DNA of 64,000 nt from Tepidiforma flava (GTDB lineage Bacteria > Chloroflexota > Dehalococcoidia > Tepidiformales > Tepidiformaceae), in assembly GCF_027594505.1 (NCBI RefSeq), contig NZ_CP115149.1, positions 1,733,087 through 1,797,086 on the forward strand. Reading direction: 5' to 3'. The translations under genes were made by a program, and so were the position numbers. The notes under the pieces were generated by a model that made no database searches, was not told where the DNA came from, and was given only the letters and a program-made list of their open reading frames with translations. Within the stretch, counting starts at the first letter, position 1. Every line of letters starts with the position of its first letter. Positions 24,959 through 32,408 of this stretch are shown here, piece after piece.

Positions 24959-25059
24959 GGGGCACCTCTGCGCGCGGTGTGCCCTTTCCGCCCGGAGCGC
25001 GCCCCGCGACTCCCTCGCCGGGCCGTTGGGCCCGGGGCGCTCCTCCAGTCTACCCGGCC

Positions 25060-26253
25060 CTACTTGATGACGCCGGCCGCCCGCAGCTCCCCAATCTCGT
25101 CAGCGCTCAGCCCAATCCACCGCGCCAGCACGTCATCCGTGTCTCCGCCGTGCTCCGGCATCGGATTCCCCACCACCGTCGGCGTCTTCGAAAGGTGGAT
25201 TGGCGAATTCGGCAGCTTCAGCGACCCCGGCAGCCCGTACGGCAGCGGGATGTCCACCAGCATCCCCCGCGCCGCCACGTGCGGGTCGTCGAACAGGTCC
25301 GCGATGCTGTTCACCTTCCCGATCGAGCAGACGTTCGCCGGCTCCAGCACGGCGAACCACTCGTCCGTCGTCTTCTCCCGGAGCGCCGCGTTCAGCTCCC
25401 GCTCCAGCTCTTCCACGTGCTCCAGCCGCCCCCGGTTCGTCGCGAACCGCTCGTCGACCGCGAGGTCATCCCGCCCGATGAGCGCGCAGAACAGCTCCCA
25501 CTCCTTCACGTTCGCGATGACGATCCAGCCGTCCTTCGTCTCGAACGGCCCGAACGGCGCCACCAGCGGGTGCCGGCTCCCCTGCCGCGTCGGCGCCTCC
25601 CCGAACGCCGAGTGCCGCACGATGGCGTTCTCGCAGAGCGCCATCTGCGCCTCCATCAGTGCCACGTCCAGCAGCTGCCCCTCCCCCGTCACGTCCCGCG
25701 CCCGCAGCGCCGCGAGGATGCCCAGCGCGAGGTACAGCCCGCCCACCATGTCGCCGATACTCACCCCCACCCGCAGCGGCGGCCCGTCGCGGTAGCCGTT
25801 CAGGCTCATCGTGCCGCCCATCGCCTGCGCCACCGCGTCCACCGCCGGCAGATGGCTGTACGGCCCCGTTTGCCCGAACCCGCTCAGCGCCGCGTAGATG
25901 AGGCGCGGGTTCACCTCCCGCAGCGCCGCGTACCCCAGCCCCAGCCGGTCCATCGTCCCCGGCCGGAAGTTCTCCACCAGCACATCCGCCTGCCCCGCCA
26001 GCCGGCGGATGACCTCCTTCCCCGCCTCCGTCTTCAGGTCGACCGCGATGCCCTTCTTCCCGCGGTTCGGGCTGAAGAAGAACGTCGAGATGCCCTCGTA
26101 GTACGGCCCGAACCCCCGCTCCTTCTCGTGCGTCTGCGGATGCTCCACCATCACCACCTCCGCCCCCATGTCCGCGAGCTGCATCGTCGCGAACGGCCCT
26201 GCCAGCGCCCACGTGAAATCCAGCACCCGGATGCCTTCCAGCGGGCCCCGCAC
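25060..26253 (-). CDS. CaiB/BaiF-type CoA transferase
   Basis: Family III CoA transferase moving CoA between carboxylic acids. 397 residues: PLEGIRVLDFTWALAGPFAT at the N terminus, the FFFSPNRGKKGIAVDLKTE substrate loop, VLVENFRPGTMDRLGLGY, SGFGQTGPYSHLPAVDAVAQ (catalytic Asp in the DAVAQAMGG region), and a hinge carrying DDPHVAARGM. Start GTG 26253 lies 7 bases after AGGGAGGT, overlapping the enoyl-CoA hydratase stop region, so the two genes are likely cotranscribed. A paralogue lies at 50211-51440. The substrate is unknown. Confidence 0.92.
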   Translation of the reverse strand: MRGPLEGIRVLDFTWALAGPFATMQLADMGAEVVMVEHPQTHEKERGFGPYYEGISTFFFSPNRGKKGIAVDLKTEAGKEVIRRLAGQADVLVENFRPGTMDRLGLGYAALREVNPRLIYAALSGFGQTGPYSHLPAVDAVAQAMGGTMSLNGYRDGPPLRVGVSIGDMVGGLYLALGILAALRARDVTGEGQLLDVALMEAQMALCENAIVRHSAFGEAPTRQGSRHPLVAPFGPFETKDGWIVIANVKEWELFCALIGRDDLAVDERFATNRGRLEHVEELERELNAALREKTTDEWFAVLEPANVCSIGKVNSIADLFDDPHVAARGMLVDIPLPYGLPGSLKLPNSPIHLSKTPTVVGNPMPEHGGDTDDVLARWIGLSADEIGELRAAGVIK

Positions 26254-26258
26254 GCTGC

Positions 26259-27026
26259 TCACCTCCCTTCGAACCGCGGCGGCCGCTTCTCCGCGAACGC
26301 ACGCCCGCCTTCCGCGGCGTCCCGCGTCTGCATGATCTCGGCGTACAGCCGCGCTTCCAGCCGCATCCCCTCGCGGAACGGCAGCTCCCAGCCGCCTTCG
26401 TACGCTGCCCGCTTCATCGCCTGCAGCGCCAGCGGCGCGTTCTCGCACAGCTTCGCCGCCCAGCCCATCGCAAACTCCAGCAGCTCGCCCTGCGGAACGA
26501 CCCGGTTCACCAGCCCGTACCGCAGCGCGTCCTCCGCACTGATCCGCTCCGCGAACAGGATCATCTCCATCGCAATCCCGAACGGGATGTACCGCGCCAG
26601 CCGCTGCGTCTGCCCGCCGCCCGCCACGATGCCCCGCTTCGCCGCCATCGTCCCGAACGTCGCGTTCGGACTCGCCACCCGCACGTCGCAGCCCAGCGCC
26701 AGCGCCAGCCCCGCCGCGAGGCAATGCCCATTGATCGCCGCGATGACCGGTTTCCAGATGCCCTCCGGCGTGAGCCGCCCGCCGCCCCGCTGCTGGCTCC
26801 AGTCGTTCGCCTCATCCTCCGCGCTCTTCACGAGGTCCCGCCCCGCGCAGAACGCCCTCTCCCCCGCGCCCGTCACCACCGCCACCAGCAGCTCGTCGTC
26901 CCGCTCGAACTCGTCCCACGCTTCGCCCAGCTGGCGGTACATCTCCGGGTCGATGCTGTTCATCGCCTCGGGGCGGTCGAGCGTGATCAGGAGGGTGCGC
27001 TGGCGGCGTTCGGTGCGGACCGGCAT
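26259..27026 (-). CDS. Enoyl-CoA hydratase/isomerase family protein
   Basis: Crotonase-fold protein, 255 residues. The oxyanion-hole segments are ERAFCAGRDLVKSAED and INGHCLAAGLALALGCDVRV, and the family block GTMAAKRGIVAGGGQTQRLA is present. The position equivalent to the second catalytic Glu of true hydratases (E164 in rat) falls in GIVAGGGQTQ and appears not to be Glu, so isomerase, hydrolase or other crotonase chemistry is possible. With the CaiB gene 5 bases downstream it may form a small acyl-CoA degradation unit. Confidence 0.88.
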   Translation of the reverse strand: MPVRTERRQRTLLITLDRPEAMNSIDPEMYRQLGEAWDEFERDDELLVAVVTGAGERAFCAGRDLVKSAEDEANDWSQQRGGGRLTPEGIWKPVIAAINGHCLAAGLALALGCDVRVASPNATFGTMAAKRGIVAGGGQTQRLARYIPFGIAMEMILFAERISAEDALRYGLVNRVVPQGELLEFAMGWAAKLCENAPLALQAMKRAAYEGGWELPFREGMRLEARLYAEIMQTRDAAEGGRAFAEKRPPRFEGR

Positions 27027-27033
27027 GGCGCCG

Positions 27034-27039
27034 ATCCTA
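27034..27039 (-). promoter_or_regulatory. -10 element TAGGAT, leaderless start at 27026
   Basis: TAGGAT, CGGCGCC spacer, then ATG of the enoyl-CoA hydratase gene. It overlaps the last codon and stop region of the upstream thiZ-like gene. Confidence 0.4.
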
Positions 27040-27843
27040 CGCCCCCGGCGCCGTCCGTTCCTCCCCCGCGCTCACCGGGTCATCGCCCTCGCCCAGCGCC
27101 GCCAGCACGCGCGCCTTTGCCGCAACGAAGGCCGCCTCCGTGACGATCCCCGGCTCCCGCGGCCGCGCAAACGGCGCTGCGATGGCATCCACGATGCGGC
27201 CGGGCCGCGGCGACATCACGACCACCCGGTCCGCCAGCACCAGCGCTTCCTCGACGTCGTGCGTCACCAGCAGCACCGTCCGCGGCTCGATCGCCAGCAC
27301 CTCCTGCAGCCACGCGTGCATCCCCCGCCGCGTAATCGCATCCAGCGCCCCGAACGGCTCATCCAGCAGCAGCACCCGCGACGGCACGAGGAACGTCCGC
27401 AGCAGCGCGAGCCGCTGCCGCATCCCGCCGCTCATCTGCGCCGGCCACGCCTGTTCGAACCCCTCCAGCCCGAACACCCCGAAGAGCGCCCGCGCGCGCG
27501 CCCGCGCCTCCTTCCGCGGCACGCCGTGCACCTCCAGGCCGAGCGCCGCGTTCGCCAGCGCCCGCCGCCACGGCAGCAGCAAATCCTTCTGCGGCATGAA
27601 CGCCACGAGCCCCGGCCGCCCGACCGCCGACACCCCGCCCACCTCCGCGGTTCCCCCGGTGGGGACGAGCAGCCCGGCCAGCACCCGCAGCAGGGTGCTC
27701 TTGCCGCAGCCGCTCGGCCCCACCAGCGCAACGAACTCCCCCTCGCCGACCTCCAGGTCGACCCCATCGACTGCCCGCACCTCCCGCCCCTTCTGGCGGA
27801 AGGTGTGCTCCAGCCCCTCGACCCGGATCGCCGGCGCGCTCAT
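27037..27843 (-). CDS. thiZ: Thiamine-precursor ABC transporter ATP-binding protein (ThiZ-like)
   Basis: ABC ATPase of the nitrate/taurine/HMP import group, 268 residues. Walker A GPSGCGKSTLL, Q-loop FMPQKDLLLPWR, signature MSGGMRQRLALLRTFL, Walker B VLLLDEPFGALD and switch His in LLVTHDVEEAL are all intact. The gene closes the riboswitch-controlled operon that begins at 29963. The thiamine-precursor assignment rests on the substrate-binding protein, the thiamine-binding protein and the riboswitch, not on the ATPase itself. Confidence 0.9.
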   Translation of the reverse strand: MSAPAIRVEGLEHTFRQKGREVRAVDGVDLEVGEGEFVALVGPSGCGKSTLLRVLAGLLVPTGGTAEVGGVSAVGRPGLVAFMPQKDLLLPWRRALANAALGLEVHGVPRKEARARARALFGVFGLEGFEQAWPAQMSGGMRQRLALLRTFLVPSRVLLLDEPFGALDAITRRGMHAWLQEVLAIEPRTVLLVTHDVEEALVLADRVVVMSPRPGRIVDAIAAPFARPREPGIVTEAAFVAAKARVLAALGEGDDPVSAGEERTAPGA

Positions 27844-27850
27844 CGCCCGA

Positions 27851-28864
27851 TTACCGTTTCGGCAGGAAGTCGTTCGTGAACGCCGCGTCCACGTCGATCT
27901 CCTTGTCGATGAGACCGGCCCGGCGCAGGTACTCCGTGAACGTCACCCACACCTCGCGGTCCTGCAGCCCCCACGGCCGGCCCGGGTCCACGTACCGCGT
28001 CGAGAGATACTCCGCGCTCACCTCCAGCAGCCGCCGGTCGGATTCCGGCGCGCCTTTCATGATCGCGTCCGCCGCCGCCTGCGGGTCCTGCATCGCCACC
28101 TCGTAGCCGCGCACCGTCGCCTCCATGAACTTCCGCACGACGTCCGGCTTCTCCTTGATGAGCTGCTCGCTCGTCACGATGAGCGGCGTGTACCAGTCCG
28201 GGATGCAGTGCGTGTAGTCGATGAACTTCAGGCTCCCGACGTCCTTCTTCTCCACCTCCCGCGCCCGCAGCACGTCCCAAAACTCGAACACCCAGACGAA
28301 ATCGAACCGGTTCGACTCCATCCCCGCCAGGTAGTCGACGTTCCCGACCTCCACGAACTTCACCTTGGAGGGGTCGCCGCCGTCACATTTCACCAGCTCC
28401 GAAATCAGCTGGCGCTCCAGCACGCCGCCGAAGCCCCCGTAGGTCTTCCCCTCGAGGTCGCGCGGCCGCGTAATCCCTTCGCTCTTCAGGAAGTACAGCG
28501 ACGAGTCGTTGTGCTGGATCAGCGCCGCCAGCGCCACCACTGGCACCCCCTCCGCGCGCGCCGGGATGATCTCCTCCTGCGCCATCACCCCGAAATCCGC
28601 TTTCCCGGCGGCCAGCACCTGCGCGGTGCCGCCCGCGGCCGGCTCGATGATCTTCACATCGAGCCCTGCCTCCCGGTACCAGCCGCGCTCCAGCGCGATG
28701 TACACCCCGCTGTGGTACGTGTTCGGCGTCCAGTTCAGCATGAACGTCACGGGCGTCAGCCCGCCGCCCCCGTCATCATCGTCGTCCCCGCCGCAGGCGC
28801 TCATCAGCGCGCCCGCGAACAGCGCCGCGGCGAGCCCCGCCGCAAGCAGCAGCCAGCGTTTCAT
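27851..28864 (-). CDS. thiY: ABC transporter substrate-binding lipoprotein, NMT1/THI5 family (ThiY-like)
   Basis: Extracytoplasmic binding protein for a thiamine pyrimidine precursor (formylaminopyrimidine/HMP type). 337 residues. Lipoprotein signal with Cys in ALMSACGGDDDDD (Cys near residue 24), then an acidic/glycine linker and the NMT1 domain: VTFMLNWTPNTYHSGVYIAL and GLDVKIIEPAAGGTAQVLAAG. The WTPNTxHxGxYVA signature is the one that marks ThiY/THI5 pyrimidine binders rather than taurine or nitrate binders. ATG 28864 has GGAGG upstream and overlaps the thiX stop (ATGA). Confidence 0.9.
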   Translation of the reverse strand: MKRWLLLAAGLAAALFAGALMSACGGDDDDDGGGGLTPVTFMLNWTPNTYHSGVYIALERGWYREAGLDVKIIEPAAGGTAQVLAAGKADFGVMAQEEIIPARAEGVPVVALAALIQHNDSSLYFLKSEGITRPRDLEGKTYGGFGGVLERQLISELVKCDGGDPSKVKFVEVGNVDYLAGMESNRFDFVWVFEFWDVLRAREVEKKDVGSLKFIDYTHCIPDWYTPLIVTSEQLIKEKPDVVRKFMEATVRGYEVAMQDPQAAADAIMKGAPESDRRLLEVSAEYLSTRYVDPGRPWGLQDREVWVTFTEYLRRAGLIDKEIDVDAAFTNDFLPKR

Positions 28865-29664
28865 CTCGTTTCCTCCTCTGTTCTGACGTACATCCACGGC
28901 GTCGCCAGCCGCGCCAGCACGTGCACCGCCGCGAACAGCAGCATGCTCAGCAGCGCGATCAGCACCACCGCGACGAACACCCGGTCCACCCGGAACGACG
29001 TCTGCGCCCGGGTGATGTAGAGCCCCAGCCCGGAGCTCGCGCCAATCCACTCCCCCACCACCGCCCCGCCCACCGCGTAGGCGGCGGCGATCTTCAGCCC
29101 CGAAAAGAACGCGGGCAGCGCCGCCGGCACCGCGATGTACCGCAGCACCTGCAGCCGGTTCGCGCCCATCGACCGCACCAGCCCCACCATCTCCCGGTCC
29201 GCGTGCATCAGCCCGTCGGCCGTCGCAACCGCCACCGGGAAGAAGCCCCAGAGCGCCACCACCACCACCTTCGGCGTCATCCCGAAGCCGAACCACACGA
29301 TGAGAAGCGGCGCCAGCACCACCATCGGGATGGTTTGCGACACCACCAGCAGCGGCATCAGCACCCGCCGCACCAGCGGAATCCCCGCCACCAGGACCGC
29401 GATCGTCACCCCGGCCGCCGCGCCAAACCCCAGCCCCAGCACCGCCTCCGCCAGCGTCGTCCGGATGTGCTCCGGCAGCAGGTGCTTCGTCTCCCAGAAG
29501 CCCTGCCAGATGCGCGAGGGCGCCGGCAGGATGTACGGCCGGGTGTCGAACACCCGCACCCAGGCCTCCCACCCCGCCACGAGCAGCGCCAGCAGCACCG
29601 CCGACGGCCCGTAGGCCGCGGCCAGCCGCCGCGCGCCGGCTGCGCTCCCCAGCGCCAGCTTCAC
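28861..29664 (-). CDS. thiX: ABC transporter permease (ThiX-like)
   Basis: Membrane-spanning subunit, 267 residues, six predicted helices of the SsuC/TauC/ThiX type. The EAA loop that docks to the ATPase reads VRSMGANRLQVLRYIAVPAA followed by LPAFFSGLK. The start is GTG 29664, overlapping the stop of the thiamine-binding gene as GTGA. It is part of the four-gene riboswitch-controlled operon. Confidence 0.91.
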   Translation of the reverse strand: MKLALGSAAGARRLAAAYGPSAVLLALLVAGWEAWVRVFDTRPYILPAPSRIWQGFWETKHLLPEHIRTTLAEAVLGLGFGAAAGVTIAVLVAGIPLVRRVLMPLLVVSQTIPMVVLAPLLIVWFGFGMTPKVVVVALWGFFPVAVATADGLMHADREMVGLVRSMGANRLQVLRYIAVPAALPAFFSGLKIAAAYAVGGAVVGEWIGASSGLGLYITRAQTSFRVDRVFVAVVLIALLSMLLFAAVHVLARLATPWMYVRTEEETR

Positions 29665-29963
29665 GACCCGCCGTCCCGGAACTTCGCCGTCAGCGAGGCC
29701 ATCGTCGGCGGATTCGGCAGCCGGCTCTGCGAAAATTTCACGAACGTGAGCACGCTCTCCGCCCCGGCTGCGAGGCAGGCCTCGTGCGCCTCCCGCACCA
29801 CCCGCCACACCTCATCCGGCTCGCCCTCGAACGTCGTCCCCAGCGCCGAGACCTCGTAGTTCAGGCCGGAGGCCTGGATCACCCGGATCGCCGCCTCCAC
29901 GAACGAGTACGGCGCCCCCGGCTCCCCCGCGGGACGCGGCAGGCATTCGATTTCGACGATCAT
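29661..29963 (-). CDS. Thiamine-binding protein (MTH1187/YkoF-like)
   Basis: A 100-residue ferredoxin-like alpha/beta protein (MIVEIECLPR, then ASGLNYEVSALGTTFEGEPD and EVWRVVREAHEACLAAGAES). The strand carrying YEVSALGTTFEG is conserved in the MTH1187 group, structurally related to the thiamine-binding YkoF. It has no signal peptide, so it acts in the cytosol, perhaps as a thiamine or precursor buffer. It is the first gene behind the TPP riboswitch, which strongly supports the thiamine link. Confidence 0.88.
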   Translation of the reverse strand: MIVEIECLPRPAGEPGAPYSFVEAAIRVIQASGLNYEVSALGTTFEGEPDEVWRVVREAHEACLAAGAESVLTFVKFSQSRLPNPPTMASLTAKFRDGGS

Positions 29964-30034
29964 GCAGCGGCTCCTCTCCGCTGCCCGGTCCGAAAGGGTG
30001 CCCGCTCCCGGCCCCGCTTCCCCTGCTGCACCGC

Positions 30035-30068
30035 AAACGAAAACGGAGCCCGGGAAAGCCGGACTCCG
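30035..30068 (-). terminator. Riboswitch-controlled intrinsic terminator
   Basis: On the minus strand CGGAGTCCGG-CTTTC-CCGGGCTCCG forms a 10-bp stem with one mismatch (30044-30068), directly followed by TTTTCGTTT. It lies between the TPP aptamer and the first gene of the operon, the right place for transcriptional attenuation when thiamine pyrophosphate is bound. I did not fold the competing antiterminator. Confidence 0.8.
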
Positions 30069-30103
30069 TGCCTCCTGCGCATCCGCGCGGCGCTCGGCCT
30101 CCG

Positions 30104-30185
30104 TTTCGCTTTCCCTACGCACGTCCGAACGTGGTCAGGTTCAAGGGGTCTGATCTCAGCCCGTTCCCGGGCACCCCCAGCGAAC
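30104..30185 (-). promoter_or_regulatory. TPP riboswitch (THI element)
   Basis: The minus strand carries the diagnostic aptamer strings in order: GGGGGTGCCC, GGGCTGAGAT, ACCCCTTGAACCTGACC, then GTGCGTAGGGAAAGC. The closing P1 stem is TTCGC (30180-30184) with GCGAA (30105-30109). CUGAGA and ACCUGA are the conserved pyrimidine- and pyrophosphate-binding parts. It regulates the thiamine-binding protein-ThiX-ThiY-ThiZ operon and, with the terminator 36 bases further on, should switch it off when TPP is abundant. Confidence 0.95.
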
Positions 30186-30203
30186 ACGAACAGCGCGTCT
30201 TGA

Positions 30204-30209
30204 ATTGTC
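30204..30209 (-). promoter_or_regulatory. Possible -10 (GACAAT) for the thi operon
   Basis: GACAAT on the minus strand would place the transcript start about 10-15 bases before the aptamer P1 stem. No clear -35 is seen, as a GC-rich repeat occupies that side. Confidence 0.25.
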
Positions 30210-30227
30210 CCCTCAAGCCTAGCCCGG

Positions 30228-30312
30228 CCCCGCCGCCCCCGCAACCCCCGGCCCCGCCGCCCCCGCAACCCCCGGCCCCGCCGCCCCCGCAACCCCCGGC
30301 CCCGCCGCCCCT
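30228..30312. repeat. 24-bp GC-rich tandem repeat, 3.5 copies
   Basis: Units 30228-30251, 30252-30275 and 30276-30299 are identical (CCCCGCCGCCCCCGCAACCC plus CCGG) and a half unit follows. The minus strand is a series of G4-G5 runs. The rest of the 469-base gap between thi and the GGDEF gene holds the riboswitch, its terminator and the GGDEF promoter region. Confidence 0.95.
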
Positions 30313-30432
30313 GTTCCATACCTGTCACCCGCCCGTTCCCGGGAGCTACCCCCTGTCGACCGCCGCCCGCCTGTTCACCGCCGATAATCCAACCGACAAC
30401 CATTCGCCGCACCGGCGAACGAAAGGCCTCCG

Positions 30433-31317
30433 TTGAACCGCATCTGGCGCCGCTGGATTCGCCCCCGCCTCGCTGCACCCCCCGGCGAACCCCGCCGCGT
30501 GACTGCCGCCCGCCGCGCCGCCATCGCCCTCGGCCTCATCCTCCTCGTCGCCGAATTCGCCGTCGCGCTGCAATACTCCGGCACCGTCGGCGCCATCCTC
30601 ATCGCCTCCACCGCCGGCCTCGCCGCCTTCGTCTACCGCGGGCTCCAGGCCCTCGCGACCGCCTCGGTCCAGGCCGAAGACCCCGACGCCCACCGCCACC
30701 TCGTCGACCCCGAAACCCGCCTCCCCAACCGCCAGCAGCTCATCGATACCCTCGCCCGCGACATCGCCCGAGCCGAGCGCTACCGCCACCCCGTCACCCT
30801 CGCCGTCGTCCGCATCGCCCAGTACGAGGACATCCGCACCGCGTGGGGCGCCGGCACCGCCCGCCAGGCCGTCGAACACGTCGCCGAGACGCTCGTCCGC
30901 ATCACCCGCGCCAGCGACTTCGTCGCCCGCCTCGATGAAACCCGCTTCGCCGTCATCCTCCTCCAGTGCACCGGCGCCCAGGCCGCCGCCTACACCGACC
31001 GCGTCACCCTCGCCGTCTCCAACCGCCCCGTCCGCTCGAGCGCCCACCTCAAGGTGCCCCTCTACGTCGGCGTCGAAGTCACCGCCCTCGAATACGACGC
31101 CGCGCGCTTCCGCGGCCCCCTCGAATTCCTCTCCCAGGCCGGCGGCGACCTCATCCTCCAGGCCGTCCGCCCGCCGCGCGCCCAGCGCTCCGCCCTCGCC
31201 CACGACCCCCGCGCCATGCGCCAGCAGCTCGTCCGCGACTACTACCCCGACGGCGACGTGAAAGACTTCGCCGAGGCCTACCGCGAGGCCCGCTCCCGCA
31301 GCCGCCACGCCGGCTGA
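30433..31317 (+). CDS. Degenerate GGDEF-domain protein
   Basis: A 294-residue protein with two N-terminal membrane helices (about residues 28-70) and a cytoplasmic GGDEF-fold domain starting near DPETRLPNRQQLIDTLARDI. At the active-site hairpin it reads ARLDETRFAVIL where GG(D/E)EF is expected, so it should not make cyclic-di-GMP; no RxxD I-site is visible at the usual distance. It may be a receptor or scaffold. The likely start is TTG 30433 after GAAAGG. A GATAAT at 30383-30388 could be its -10. An inverted repeat follows the gene. Confidence 0.8.
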   Translation: MNRIWRRWIRPRLAAPPGEPRRVTAARRAAIALGLILLVAEFAVALQYSGTVGAILIASTAGLAAFVYRGLQALATASVQAEDPDAHRHLVDPETRLPNRQQLIDTLARDIARAERYRHPVTLAVVRIAQYEDIRTAWGAGTARQAVEHVAETLVRITRASDFVARLDETRFAVILLQCTGAQAAAYTDRVTLAVSNRPVRSSAHLKVPLYVGVEVTALEYDAARFRGPLEFLSQAGGDLILQAVRPPRAQRSALAHDPRAMRQQLVRDYYPDGDVKDFAEAYREARSRSRHAG

Positions 31318-31365
31318 AGCAGGCCGCCGCGCACCCCGCCCGCGCCTCATCGACGCCAGCAACAC

Positions 31366-31387
31366 GGGGGAGCCGGCCGGCTCCCCC
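31366..31387. terminator. Perfect 22-bp palindrome between convergent genes
   Basis: GGGGGAGCCGG and its exact complement form an 11-bp palindrome (at least a 9-bp stem with a 4-base loop) midway between the ends of the GGDEF-like gene and the SDR gene. It lacks a T-run on either side, but the position suggests bidirectional termination. Confidence 0.5.
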
Positions 31388-31422
31388 ATGCCCGTTCACC
31401 CGAACGGCGCTGCGCGCGGGCG

Positions 31423-32340
31423 TCAGCCCTGCTTCTGCGCCGCCTTCTCCGCGAGGTACGCCTTCAGCGTCTGGCCCGTCCGCCACATCGGCTCCGCGCC
31501 CTCGAGGCTGCAGATCTTCTCCCAGTTCGCCTGGACCCACTCGGCGTCCTTCAGCTCGCCCAGGCCCGGCTGGATGCCCGGCCCCTTCACGATGGCCGCC
31601 CGGTTGAAGTTGCCCGCGCCCGCCTCGATGATCAGGCCGCTGTCCTGGCACTCCTTCGAGACCATGTAGACGACCGCCGGCACCACGTACTCCGGCTTCA
31701 GCCGCTCCACCATCTCCGGCGGCATCACCGTCTGCGTCAGCCGCGTGCCCGCCACCGGCGCGATCGTGTTCACCATCACGTTGTACTTCGCGCCTTCCTG
31801 CTTCAGCACGTTCATCAGGCCCAGCATCGCCGTCTTCGCCGCGCCGTAGTTCGCCTGGCCGAACTGGCCGTAGATGCCCGACGACGACGTCGTGAGCACC
31901 ACCCGGCCGTACGCCTGCTGGCGGAACACCGGCCACGCATGCCGCAGCACGGAGAACGACCCCTTCACGTGCACCGCGAAGACCTTGTCCCAGTCGTCCT
32001 CGCTCATGTTGTGGAACGCCACATCCCGCAGGATGCCCGCGTTGCAGATCACGATGTCCAGGCGGCCGAAGTTGTCCAGCGCCGTCTTCACGATGTTGTA
32101 GCCGCCTTCGTAGGTCGCCACGCTGTCGAAGTTCGGCACCGCCTGGCCGCCCGCCGCGATGATCTCATCGCACACCTTCCGCGCCGGCGCCGCATCCGCG
32201 CCCTGGCCGTGCGGGTCGCCGCCCAGGTCGTTCACCACCACTTTCGCGCCGCGCCGCGCGAGGTCCAGCGCATACGCCCGGCCGAGCCCGGCGCCCGCGC
32301 CGGTCACGACCGCGACCTGACCTTCGAACGAAATTGCCAT
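31423..32340 (-). CDS. Short-chain dehydrogenase, 3-hydroxyacyl-CoA dehydrogenase type
   Basis: NAD(P)-dependent SDR of 305 residues. Cofactor motif VVTGAGAGLGRAYALDLARR, then VVVNDLGGD, structural NAG in ICNAGILRD, and the catalytic Ser-Tyr-Lys in LTTSSSGIYGQFGQANYGAAK. The N-terminus and the extended loop containing GGDPHGQGADAAPA match the dehydrogenase domain of multifunctional enzyme 2 (17-beta-HSD4), which acts on 3-hydroxyacyl-CoA. The extra C-terminal 40 residues go beyond a minimal SDR. ATG 32340 has GAGAGGA upstream. It is monocistronic. Confidence 0.9.
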   Translation of the reverse strand: MAISFEGQVAVVTGAGAGLGRAYALDLARRGAKVVVNDLGGDPHGQGADAAPARKVCDEIIAAGGQAVPNFDSVATYEGGYNIVKTALDNFGRLDIVICNAGILRDVAFHNMSEDDWDKVFAVHVKGSFSVLRHAWPVFRQQAYGRVVLTTSSSGIYGQFGQANYGAAKTAMLGLMNVLKQEGAKYNVMVNTIAPVAGTRLTQTVMPPEMVERLKPEYVVPAVVYMVSKECQDSGLIIEAGAGNFNRAAIVKGPGIQPGLGELKDAEWVQANWEKICSLEGAEPMWRTGQTLKAYLAEKAAQKQG

Positions 32341-32408
32341 CGGAATCCTCTCAGTTCATGCAGGTTTTCGGGCGCAGCGGCAAGCAGCAGGGGCAGCCCC
32401 GGCCCGTC

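Noticed and set aside
30228..30312. CRISPR-like 24-bp repeat array
   Set aside because: Direct tandem copies with no spacers.
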